Part shown: piece after piece, positions 51,134 through 60,200 of the stretch
How positions within the stretch are numbered: the stretch's first letter is position 1
Layout: each line of letters starts with the position of its first letter
Program-made: the position numbers and the translations under genes
Notes under the pieces: model-generated
Databases searched by the model: none
Seen by the model: the letters and a program-made list of their open reading frames with translations, nothing else
Told to the model about the DNA's origin: nothing
Assembly (NCBI RefSeq): GCF_000213055.1
Contig: NZ_CM001165.1
Coordinates: 7,061,445-7,125,444, forward strand
Source: Streptomyces sp. Tu6071
GTDB lineage: Bacteria > Actinomycetota > Actinomycetes > Streptomycetales > Streptomycetaceae
DNA length: 64,000 bases
Direction of reading: 5' to 3'

Positions 51134-51252
51134 CCCGCTCGGGCGAGGCGGTGCGGCCGGGCGAAGGGGTCCGCTCGGGCTGGGCGGTTCGCCGCCCGGC
51201 CCGTATGGCTCGCTCCGGCGAAGCGGCGGGCTCCGGCGGGGCGGCCGGCTTC

Positions 51253-51288
51253 GGCGAAGCGGCCGACTCCGGCGAAGCGGCCGACTCC
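51253..51288. repeat. Tandem 18-base repeat, two perfect copies in a degenerate tract
   Basis: GGCGAAGCGGCCGACTCC occurs twice head to tail (51253-51270, 51271-51288). Degenerate copies extend left to about 51210. In one forward frame the tract reads as six-residue SGEAAD-like units, but no start or stop context makes it a gene. It fills the space between convergent genes (stops at 51133 and 51320). Confidence 0.65.
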
Positions 51289-51319
51289 GCCCGGGCGGAC
51301 CGTTCGCGAGGGGGCTCGC

Positions 51320-53146
51320 TCAGCCGAAGTAGTTGTCGAACGTCTTCGAGAACTCACCCCCGTTGAAGCGGTCCCAGTTGATCGACCACGTCATGAGCCC
51401 GCGCAGCGCGGGCCATGTGCCGTGCGTCTGGTAGCTGCCGCAGTCGGTCTTCTTCGTCAGGCAGTTGAGGGTCTTGGTGACCTCGCCCGGGGCCGTCCAG
51501 CCGTTGCCCGCCTGGGTCGACGCGGGCATGCCGATCGCGACCTGGTCGGGGCGCAGGGCGGGGAACACACGGCTCGTGTCGCCCGCGACGGGGAAGCCCG
51601 TGAGGAGCATGTCCGTCATCGCGATGTGGAAGTCCGCGCCGCCCATCGAGTGGTACTGGTTGTCGAGGCCCATAATCGAGCCCGAGTTGTAGTCCTGCAC
51701 GTGCAGGAGGGTCAGGTCGTCGCGCAGGGCGTGGATCACCGGCAGGTACGCCCCGGCGCGCGGGTCCTGGCCGCCCCAGGGGCCCGAGCCGTAGTACTGG
51801 TAGCCGAGCTGGACGAAGAAGGTCTCGGGCGCCATCGTCAGGACGAAGTCCTTGCCGTACTTCGCCTTCAGGGACTTGACCGCCGAGATGAGGTTGACGA
51901 TCGCGGGCGTCGTCGGGTTGCGGAAGTCGGTGTCACCCGTGTTGAGCGAGAGCGAGTGGCCCTCGAAGTCGATGTCGAGACCGTCGAGCCCGTACTCGTC
52001 GATGATCTTCGAGACCGAGGAGACGAAGGTGTCGCGCGCGGCGGCCGTCGTGAGCTGGACCTGCCCGTTCTGCCCGCCGATCGAGATGAGGACCTTCTTG
52101 CCCGCCGCCTGCTTCGCCTTGATCGCCGCCTTGAACTCGGCGGGCGTCTCGACCCCCGGGCACTCGCTCGCGGGGCACAGGCTGAAGCGGATGTCGCCCG
52201 AGGTGACCGAGGTGGGCTCGCCGAAAGCGAGGTCGATGACGTCCCAGGAGTCGGGTACGTCGGCGATCCGCGTGTACCCGGAGCCGTTGGCGAAGCTCGC
52301 GTGCAGGTAGCCGACCAGGGCGTGGGCGGGCAACTGCCCGCTCGTGCCGCCGCCGTTGTCGCCACCGGCCGCCGTCGTGACCTTCAGGGCCGCCGACTTG
52401 GCCGACTCGCCGGAGGCGTTCGCCGCGCTCACCTGGAAGCTGTACGCGGTCGCGGGCGAGAGCCCCGAGACCGTCGCCGAGGTCCCCGTGACGGTCGCCG
52501 CCTTGGTCCCGCCCTGGTAGACGCGGTACTCGCTCGCCCCCGGCACCGCGTTCCACGTGAGGGTCGCCGAGGTCGCGGTGGGGGTGGCCGCGCGCAGGCC
52601 GCCGGGGGTCGCGGGCACGGCGACCGGGTCGGTGCCGGGGCCGACGAGGGAGAGGTCGTCGGCGTAGTAGGCGGGGGTCCCGTACCAGCCGTGGGTGTAG
52701 ATCTCGACGGAGGTGGTGGAGGGCCCGGTGCGGAAGGACGTGGTCAGCTTCTGCCAGTCGCCCGCCGACGCCGTCCACGTGGACACGTCCGTCGTACCGG
52801 TCCCGGCGGCGCCGAGGTACACGTACCCGCCCCGCACCCAGCCGCTCAGGGTGTAGGCGGAGTCGGGCTTGACCCGGACGGTCTGCGCGCACCGCGCGTT
52901 GTCGCTCCCGGCGGGCACCGCCTTCAGCGCCGAACTCCCGCCGTGCGTGGGTGTGGTGACGGCCGAGCCGCTGCCGGCGGAACAGCTCCAGCCGCTCGTG
53001 CCGGACTCGAAGCCGCCGTTGGCGACGAGTTCGGCGTCGGCCGCGGAGGCCGTGGGGGAGAGGGCGAGCAGGCCGCCGACGGTGAGCGCCGCGGCGAGGG
53101 AAGCGGCGAGGGATCTGCCGCGGGACAGGGATCTTCTACGGTGCAC
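51320..53146 (-). CDS. Secreted GH18 chitinase with N-terminal carbohydrate-binding and FnIII domains
   Basis: 608 residues from GTG 53146 with GGAGG five bases before it. Order: signal peptide (1-36, ending ASA); a CBM-like beta-sandwich (about 37-170, beginning ELVANGGFESGTSGW and ending YADDLSLVGPG); FnIII (about 180-260); and a GH18 barrel (about 275-608) with SIGGQNG and the catalytic DGLDIDFEG, whose Glu is near residue 393. It cleaves chitin with retention via the substrate N-acetyl group. A DasR-like box lies in its promoter. With the LPMO and GH19 enzyme at 8.8-10.3 kb it forms a dispersed chitinolytic set. Confidence 0.96.
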   Translation of the reverse strand: MHRRRSLSRGRSLAASLAAALTVGGLLALSPTASAADAELVANGGFESGTSGWSCSAGSGSAVTTPTHGGSSALKAVPAGSDNARCAQTVRVKPDSAYTLSGWVRGGYVYLGAAGTGTTDVSTWTASAGDWQKLTTSFRTGPSTTSVEIYTHGWYGTPAYYADDLSLVGPGTDPVAVPATPGGLRAATPTATSATLTWNAVPGASEYRVYQGGTKAATVTGTSATVSGLSPATAYSFQVSAANASGESAKSAALKVTTAAGGDNGGGTSGQLPAHALVGYLHASFANGSGYTRIADVPDSWDVIDLAFGEPTSVTSGDIRFSLCPASECPGVETPAEFKAAIKAKQAAGKKVLISIGGQNGQVQLTTAAARDTFVSSVSKIIDEYGLDGLDIDFEGHSLSLNTGDTDFRNPTTPAIVNLISAVKSLKAKYGKDFVLTMAPETFFVQLGYQYYGSGPWGGQDPRAGAYLPVIHALRDDLTLLHVQDYNSGSIMGLDNQYHSMGGADFHIAMTDMLLTGFPVAGDTSRVFPALRPDQVAIGMPASTQAGNGWTAPGEVTKTLNCLTKKTDCGSYQTHGTWPALRGLMTWSINWDRFNGGEFSKTFDNYFG

Positions 53147-53244
53147 GACTGCCTCCGGAGCGGGGGGTGCCCCGGCACGGGCGTGCCGGGGCGGAGGACG
53201 CGAAGGGGTGGAACGGAACCGTCGTGGTGCGGGAGTGCTGCCTC

Positions 53245-53273
53245 AAGATGGTCCAGACCAATGCCCCTGTCAA
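53245..53273 (-). promoter_or_regulatory. Chitinase promoter with DasR (dre)-like box in the spacer
   Basis: On the minus strand TTGACA (53273-53268) and CATCTT (53250-53245) are 17 bases apart. TGGTCCAGACCA (53249-53260) lies between them and differs from the DasR core TGGTCTAGACCA by one base. This is the arrangement known for Streptomyces chitinase promoters: repression without GlcNAc. Confidence 0.82.
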
Positions 53274-53651
53274 GACCGCTTGCGCGGACGCGGGTGGGTG
53301 AAACCGCTTCCTGACGCGGGGAAACCGCCTTCGGGTGTCCGGGGGGTCGGTTCCGGGAGGGGGGGGCGTGACCGGCGGCCGTTGGGGCGCCTCGCGGGCA
53401 GCCCTGCCTGGTGCGCGTCTGGCGCGTTCACGCCCTCGCGCCGCGCCACGAGGGCGTAGGCGTTCCGGGGCGGCAGCGGGGCGTCCTGGCGCACCGCCGC
53501 CGCTGTGTCGTTTGCGTAGGTGCTCGCCGCTCGGCCTCGGCGACGGGCGCGAGCGCGTACCTGAGCGCGGGGTAGGCCGGGCCCCGCCGGGTGTCGCGTG
53601 CTGCGTCGTGTCCCCGCGTTGCTCGCGCGGACAGGGTGAAATCCCCAACAA
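53274..53651. other. Intergenic region without recognisable genes
   Basis: The 378 bases between the chitinase promoter and the stop of the lectin gene at 53652 show no reading frame with a sensible start, composition or family match. GAAACCGC appears twice near 53298 and 53320, which is all I can point to. No terminator with a long perfect stem was found for the lectin operon. Confidence 0.5.
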
Positions 53652-54629
53652 TCAGGGCACGTTCCACTTCTGGGCCCAGTTGCCCGAGCACCACGCGATC
53701 TGGAGCGGGGTACCGCCCGCCGTGCTCGCGTTCGCCACGTCGAGGCACTTGTCGGCGGCGACGTTGACGATGTCGTTGCCCGGGGAGTAGCGCCACTGCG
53801 TGACGTTCGTCGAGTCGCACCCGGCCATGACCGCGTACGTGCCGTCGTTGGTCGAGCGGCCGGCGAGCGAGAGGCAGCGGCCGTTCTTGCGCAGTGTGCC
53901 GTCCTTGGCGAACTGCCACTGCTGGTCCGCGCCCCCGTCGCACGGGTACAACTTCAGCGAGCTGCCCGCGAGTTGCACGCAGTGGCCCTGGAAGTCGCCG
54001 TACCGCCCGACGATCGCGCCGAGCGGCCGGGAGAAGTCCTGCGCGGGCGCCTGCGCCTTCTTCGGCGCGTTGCCGCCGGAAGAGCCGGAGGAGCCGGACG
54101 GCTTCTCGTCCTTCGTGTCCTTCTTCGCCTCGCTCTTCGCGCCGCCGCCGTCGCTCCCGCCGCCCGACCCGCCGGTGCCGTTCTTCTCCTGTGTTCCGGC
54201 GGGCGGGGCCGCGGGCGCGCCCGCCGGGGCCCCGCCCGACACGGGGCCACCGCCTCCCGAGCCCCCGGACCCGCTCTTCTCCTGCGGCTTCGCCGCCTCC
54301 TTCGTGGGGGACGGGGACGGGGACGGAGAGGGCGTGGGCGAGCCGGAGGGCGAGGCCGCGGGGTCGGCCGCGACGCGCGCCGAGGTGTCGCTCGCCGCGA
54401 GCGCGGGGCTCTCCTTGCCGTCGTCGTCCAGCACGGTGGCGCGCGCGGCCACCGCCGAGAGCGTGACGGTCGCGGAGACGGCGGCGGCCCAGCCCAGGGT
54501 CACCCAGACCCTGCGGCTGGGCACGAGCCCGTGCGGGGCGCGGGCCGGACGCTGACGGAAGGTGTCCGCGAAGGTCTGCTCGGCCGGGTCCGCCGGCTCC
54601 GCGGTGCGGTGCGTGGGGCGCATGCGCAT
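53652..54629 (-). CDS. Membrane-anchored ricin-type beta-trefoil lectin
   Basis: 325 residues. A cytoplasmic head of about 40 residues, one membrane helix (about 42-62), and about 140 residues of Ser/Pro/Gly/Lys linker. A C-terminal ricin-B domain (about 205-325) has the QxW repeats (QQWQF, TQWRY, QKWNV) and three Cys pairs. The topology puts the lectin outside the cell on a long stalk, binding wall or foreign glycans. The gene follows the AAA+ gene by 24 bases with AGGAG upstream, so it belongs to the same operon as the giant protein. Confidence 0.9.
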   Translation of the reverse strand: MRMRPTHRTAEPADPAEQTFADTFRQRPARAPHGLVPSRRVWVTLGWAAAVSATVTLSAVAARATVLDDDGKESPALAASDTSARVAADPAASPSGSPTPSPSPSPSPTKEAAKPQEKSGSGGSGGGGPVSGGAPAGAPAAPPAGTQEKNGTGGSGGGSDGGGAKSEAKKDTKDEKPSGSSGSSGGNAPKKAQAPAQDFSRPLGAIVGRYGDFQGHCVQLAGSSLKLYPCDGGADQQWQFAKDGTLRKNGRCLSLAGRSTNDGTYAVMAGCDSTNVTQWRYSPGNDIVNVAADKCLDVANASTAGGTPLQIAWCSGNWAQKWNVP

Positions 54630-54653
54630 GGTGTGAAACTCCTGGGGGGTCGG

Positions 54654-57254
54654 TCAGAGCAGGTCGTGCTCGTCGAGCTGCATGAGCTGGGCCGAGTCGG
54701 GGGACGTCAGTTCGGCGACTCGCATCGCCTGCCGTTCGGTCATCGCCTGGAAGAGCTGACGGGCCGTGCGGCCGTTGCCGAAGCCCGCGTCGCGCGGGAT
54801 GGTCCCGACGTGCGCGGTGAGCGCCCGGCGCGCCGCCTCCGTCAGCTCGTACTGGTGCCGCTGCGCGTGGTGCTCGACGATGCTCACCAGCTCCTCGGAG
54901 CTGTAGTCGGCGAAGAGCAGCGTCCGGCTGAACCGGGAGGAGAGCCCGGGGTTGGACGAGACGAATCGGTCCATGTCCCCGGGATAACCGGCCGCGATGA
55001 CGACGACCTCGTCCCGGTGGTCCTCCATGAGCTTGACGAGCGTCGCGATCGCCTCCGTGCCGAAGTCGTTGCCCGCGCCCGCCGGGGCGAGCGCGTACGC
55101 CTCGTCGATGAAGAGCACCCCGCCGCGCGCCCGCAGGAACGCCTCCGTCGTCTTCGGGCCCGTGTGACCGACGTACTCGCCGACGAGGGAACTGCGGTCC
55201 ACCTCCACGAGGTGACCGCGCGACAGCAGCCCGAGACCGTGCAGCAGCCTGCCGTAGAGACGGGCCACCGTCGTCTTGCCCGTGCCGGGATTGCCCGCGA
55301 AGACGAGGTGCCTGCTCAGCGGGGGAGCGGGCAGCCCCGCCTCCTCGCGCATCCGCACCGTCTGCATGAGCTTGACCATGCCGTTGACGTCGCGCTTGAC
55401 CCCGTCGAGGCCGACCAGCTCGTCCAGCTCGGCGAGCAGGTCCTCCAGGCTCTCGGGCTCCGGCGCCGGCTCGCCCTGGTCCCACAGCGCGCCGTCCGCC
55501 TCCGGGGCGGTCTCCTCGGGCGCGTGCGGGCCACCGCCCGGGACGTACGCGGGCGCGGCCGGGGTCCGGGCACGGTCCGACAGGCTCGGCAGCGCCGCCG
55601 TCCTGACCCGTACCGCCGCGCAGTCCTCGAACTCCGGCTCCGCGCCGTCCGCGAGCCCGACGTCCTGCGCGCTGTCGAAGACCCGGCAGCCGAGGAAGCG
55701 GACCCGCGCCCCCTTGCCGACGTGCAGGGCGGGGAACGTCGTCCCCGACACGTCGCAGTGCGCGAAGGTGCCGCTGACCTGCTCGCCGACGAGCACGCCG
55801 TTCTTGCCGCAGTCCTCGAACCGCACGCCGCGCACCTCGGCCGTCGCCTCCCGCTCCAGGACGAGACCACTGCCGGCCGCGCCCGCGACCGTGCCGCCCG
55901 TCATGGTCAGCCGCCCGCCCGCGTCCACGGTCACGCCCGCGCCCCCGGCGCCGCTCACCCGGACCTCCGTGAGCGCGACCGCCGTCCCCGCGCCGATCTC
56001 GACGCCGCTGCGCCCCTGCCCGGTGAAGACGCACGCGCGCACCCGCGACTCCTCCTCGGCGGCCGAACGCAGCCGCAGCCCCGTCTCCGCGCCGACCGCG
56101 CGCAGCCCGGTGAGGTCGAGACGCGCCTCCTCGTCGCCGTGCACGGCGCACAACCGCGCCCCCGCGACGGAGGAGTCGGTCACCTCGGCGCCGGCCGCTC
56201 CCGAGACCCGCAGTCCGTGCTCGCCCGCGCCGCGCACCCGCAGCCCTTCGAGCACCGCCCGCGCCTGTCCCGCGAGCGCGAGCCCGCTCCCGTGCGCCTC
56301 CGCGAGGAGCGCGTCCGTGACGCGCACGCTGCTCGCCCCGGCCGCGCTGATCCCATGCCCGCCGGGACGCACCACCTGGCAGTCCCGCAGCGAGACACCG
56401 CCCTGGTCGTCGGCCCGCACGCCGTGCTCGCGCGGGCCAGTGATCCGCGTCTCGCGCAGGGCAGCGCGACCGCGGTGCGAGAGCCGCACCCCGCACCGCC
56501 CGCTCTGCTCCACCCGGCAGTCCGTCAGCTCGACGGCACCGTCCTCCTCGACCAGCACGCCGTGCCGCCCCGTACCGGCGAAGACGCTGCCGCGGGCGAG
56601 GAACCTGCCCATGCCCTTGGCGCGCGCGCCCGAGCCCGAGGTGTCGCGCACCCGCAGGCGCTCGGCGATCAGGACGGCCTGCCCCGAGACGACCGCGCCG
56701 ATCCCGTCGACCTCGGAGATCTCCGTGTCCACCGCTCGCGCCCGCGCGTCGCCCACGAGGTGCAGCGCCGCGCCCCGCGCCCCGCTCAGCCGCGTCCTGT
56801 CGAGCACGAGGACTCCGCCGCCGTCGACCGGGTCGGCCACCTCGCCCCGCAGCGTGTCCTCCGCGCCCAGCCGCGTGTTCGCCGCCGCCGACGTCCCCGA
56901 CGCCGAGCCCAGCACCTCGACCCGGCCGCCCGTCAGCTCGCAGCGCTCGGCGGTCAGCCCCGCCGCGTCCTCGACCCGCACCACGGGCTGATCGGGATCG
57001 GAACCGGCGAGGTTCAGCTCGCGCAGCACACACCCCGGCGCCGTCACCGTCACGGGGACCCCGTGCGCCGCGCGCAACCGCACCGAACCCGCGCCCGCCT
57101 CCGCCTCGACGGTGACCCGCCGCGACAGGACCAGACTCTCCACGTACGTGCCCGGAGCGACCAGCACCGTCGTCCCCGCCGGTGCCGCGGCGAGCGCGTC
57201 GGCGATCGTGCGATGGACTCCGCGGCCCCGCGGGCCGACTCTGACGGCCGTCAC
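54654..57254 (-). CDS. Parallel beta-helix fused to a CbbX/EccA-type AAA+ ATPase
   Basis: 866 residues. GTG 57254 overlaps the stop of the giant gene (GTGA). Residues 1-560 are short beta-strand repeats of about 22-24 residues, a right-handed parallel helix with many G(V/L)xVxGxG turns and no signal peptide. An acidic Pro-rich linker follows. The AAA+ domain (about 605-866) has VGLDGVKRDV, Walker A GNPGTGKTT near 655, Walker B VLFIDEAYAL near 713, sensor-1-like IAAGYPGDMD, and the late Arg in FSRTLLF. This ATPase class includes CbbX and EccA of type VII secretion. EccA normally carries TPR repeats, so the beta-helix is a distinct head. It probably acts on the giant protein translated just before it. 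Confidence 0.9.
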   Translation of the reverse strand: MTAVRVGPRGRGVHRTIADALAAAPAGTTVLVAPGTYVESLVLSRRVTVEAEAGAGSVRLRAAHGVPVTVTAPGCVLRELNLAGSDPDQPVVRVEDAAGLTAERCELTGGRVEVLGSASGTSAAANTRLGAEDTLRGEVADPVDGGGVLVLDRTRLSGARGAALHLVGDARARAVDTEISEVDGIGAVVSGQAVLIAERLRVRDTSGSGARAKGMGRFLARGSVFAGTGRHGVLVEEDGAVELTDCRVEQSGRCGVRLSHRGRAALRETRITGPREHGVRADDQGGVSLRDCQVVRPGGHGISAAGASSVRVTDALLAEAHGSGLALAGQARAVLEGLRVRGAGEHGLRVSGAAGAEVTDSSVAGARLCAVHGDEEARLDLTGLRAVGAETGLRLRSAAEEESRVRACVFTGQGRSGVEIGAGTAVALTEVRVSGAGGAGVTVDAGGRLTMTGGTVAGAAGSGLVLEREATAEVRGVRFEDCGKNGVLVGEQVSGTFAHCDVSGTTFPALHVGKGARVRFLGCRVFDSAQDVGLADGAEPEFEDCAAVRVRTAALPSLSDRARTPAAPAYVPGGGPHAPEETAPEADGALWDQGEPAPEPESLEDLLAELDELVGLDGVKRDVNGMVKLMQTVRMREEAGLPAPPLSRHLVFAGNPGTGKTTVARLYGRLLHGLGLLSRGHLVEVDRSSLVGEYVGHTGPKTTEAFLRARGGVLFIDEAYALAPAGAGNDFGTEAIATLVKLMEDHRDEVVVIAAGYPGDMDRFVSSNPGLSSRFSRTLLFADYSSEELVSIVEHHAQRHQYELTEAARRALTAHVGTIPRDAGFGNGRTARQLFQAMTERQAMRVAELTSPDSAQLMQLDEHDLL

Positions 57255-60200
57255 TTCGGCTCCCCGTTCTGCTCGTTCTGCTGCTCGCCCGTGTAGAAGT
57301 CGTGGCCCGGGAAGACCTGCTTCTGCAAGGTCGAGGAAAGGTACAGGTTCGCGAAGGTCTTGTCGACGAGCTTGCCGAGCCCCGCGACGGCGAAGGTGTC
57401 GAAGACGCCGCCCCGGTGGTAGAAGCGCCCGCCGAAGTTCTGGATCATCGCGGTACGGGCCACACCGAGGCTCACCGCGCCCGCGACCCCGCCCGCCATG
57501 CCGACCGCGCCCGCGAGCAGCGCGTCGCTGCCGTGCAGGTGCACGGTGTTGCCGTTCGCGTCCTTGATCCCGAAGATCGCGGAGCTGGCGGCGGCGGTGA
57601 CGAAGCCCGAGACCGCGCCGGTCATGAGGCCCACGCCCCAGTCGTACGTGCCCGAACGCCAGCGCGTGACCTTCTCGTTGCCCGCGAACTCCGCCGTCCA
57701 CGAGTCGTCGTTGGGGCGCCGCGCGTACGGGTTGCCCTGGTCGACCTGGCTGAGCCCCGTCTTCCACGGCCCGCCCCGGAACGTCGCGAAGTGCCCGAGC
57801 GAGAAGGCCCCCTTGACGCCCGCGCCGACCGTCGCGCCGAACGCGGCCTTGCCGACCTCGTTCCAGCCGAACGGCGTGCCCGTGGCCGCCGCGACGATCC
57901 CGTACACCGCCAGGTTCATACCGAAGTCGAGCAGCCACTCCTGGATCAGGTCGACGGCGAGCGCCTGCCCGGCCTTGTACGGGAACGACGTGTACGTGCT
58001 GACGCCGCCCGCGGTGTGGCCCCACTCCCAGCGGTTGGGCTCGCGCCACATGCGGTTGAAGCCGCGGTACTCCGAGAGGATGCCCGTGAAGTTGGTCTCG
58101 CGGCCCGTCAGCGTGGTGCGGCCGAAGGTGTCGCGATGCCACACGTATCCGGGGATGGTCCGCTCGTCGATCATGCTCGATCCGTCCGCGCCGAAGCGGC
58201 GCCACTGCTTGTGCCAGTCCTCGCTCTCCAGGAAGCTGCCGTCCGGCAGTTCGACCTTGCGGCCCAGCTCGATGCCGTTGTCGTACTCCTTCCACACGTG
58301 CGGGTTGTGGACGCCGCCCGGTGTCTGGACGTACTCGCGGACCCGGTAGGGCGAGTCCTGGAAGTGCGGGGTGGTCGCCGGGCGGACGGGGATCTCCTGC
58401 ACGATGTGGCCCGCGTTGTTGTCCAGGTCCCTGAACACGGCGCCGGGCTGGAAGTCCGGGAGCCGCGTACCGTTCCGGTCGAACCACTGCCGCACGCGGT
58501 CGCCCACGCCGTTGCCGAAGCCCTTGATCTCCCCGTCCGCGCCGATCTTGTTCCAGTGCCAGGTGTTCGCCGCCGGGTTCTTCCAGGCGTCGACCACCGT
58601 GCCGTCCGCGAGCAGCCTGTGGTCGCGCACGAGCGCGCCCGCCGCGTCGAAGTCCTGGAAGCTCTCGCGGTCCCAGCCCCAGGGGGTGACCTCGCCCCGG
58701 TGGTGGTTGAGCCTGCGGATGCCGCCACCGCCCGCCCCGTCGCTCCAGCGCACCGTGCCGTCGAGCATCCCCTGCGAGGTGATCCGGATGCCGTTCGCGC
58801 CGCCCGCCGGGTCGGGGAAGGTGTCCTGGCGGGAGAGGACGAGGCCGTGGTGGTCGTACCGCGTCCAGTCGTTGCCCGCGCCCATCCGGCCCTCGCGCCC
58901 GGCCGCGCCGGGCGGGGGACGGAAGTCGACGACGGAGCCGTCCGCGAGACCCATGCGGGCCACGTGCCACTGCTTGCCCGCGTTCGGGGTGTACCAGTTC
59001 CCGTCGCCCAGGTCGTTGGTGAAGCGCTCCTGCCAGCGGATGTCGCCCGCGTTGACCCCCGTCGGCAGGTTCGTGGTGTCGAAGTCGGTGGCCTGGTACG
59101 TGCGGTGGCCCTTGAGGCCGTCGTCGCCCTGCTTCCACGGCAGGTAGCCGTTCTGCTTCGCGACCCCGTCCGGCATCGCGACGTCGCCGGTCGTCACGGC
59201 CTTGCCGTCGAGCGGCTTGCGTGTCTCGCGGACGAGGTCACCCGCCCTGCTGATGTCGGTGATCGTGCCGTTGTTGCTGACGAACCGCACGCCGTGTGTG
59301 ACGCCGCCCGCGCCGGTCTCGGTCCACGTGTGCATCTGGAGCCGGCCGTCCTTGGCGAGCCAGGGCACGTGGTCCAGGTTCGCCGCCCGGTACTCGGGGC
59401 TCATCATCCAGCGGAAGACGCGCGGCGGACGCTGTTCGGCGAACCGCGTGCTGTCCAGGAAGCCGCCGTCCTTCAGCGTCACGCCCCGGCCGTTCTCCTT
59501 GCCGTGCGCGGACCACGACGTGTAGTCCTTCTTCGGCACCCCGTCCGCGCCGAACTCCGTCTGGTGCAGGCGCCGTACGTCGTCCACGGACCAGTTGAAA
59601 CGGCCGAACTTCTCCTGCGCCACGACCCGCACGCCGGTCTCCGGGTGGGGCAGGTGGTCCGTGAAGCCGCGCCCCGGGCCCCACGTGCGGTCGCCCTCGG
59701 CGACCTTCTTGAACTCGCTGTCGAAGCGGGTCCAGCGGGTGTCGCCGGAGAAGCTCTGCGAGAACGGCCGGTGGCCGACATCGGCGAGGACGTGCCCGCC
59801 GTCCGGCAGCTCCTGGTAGTGCCGCACACGTGTGCCGGTGTGCCCCGTGACGTCGAACCAGCTGCGCCCGCTCTCGCCCCAGTGCCGGGTGCCCGAGCCG
59901 ACGACGGTGCCCGCGCCGTCGAACTCGGTCCACACGCCGCGCTGGTTGAAGCGCCCGAAGGAGCCGACACCCGCCGCCGAGTGGTAGCCGTCCAGGACGT
60001 GCCCGTTCGGCAGCGGCCTGCGCTCCATCAGCTCGACGCCCGAGTGGGTCGTCAGCTTGACGCGGCCGTTGCCGAGACCCTTCGTGTCCACGGTGCCCGC
60101 GTCGTACCACTTCTTGATCGCCGGAGCGGCGACCGGCTGTCCCGTCCCGTCGAGCCGCACCCGCTCCCAGCTCGGCTTCGTCACGCCGTCCGTGGGGTGG

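Noticed and set aside
57251..59138. In-frame extension of the AAA+ gene upstream of 57254 into the giant gene
   Set aside because: The extension is in another frame of the giant protein and has shadow composition. The GTGA overlap at 57254 gives a natural start.
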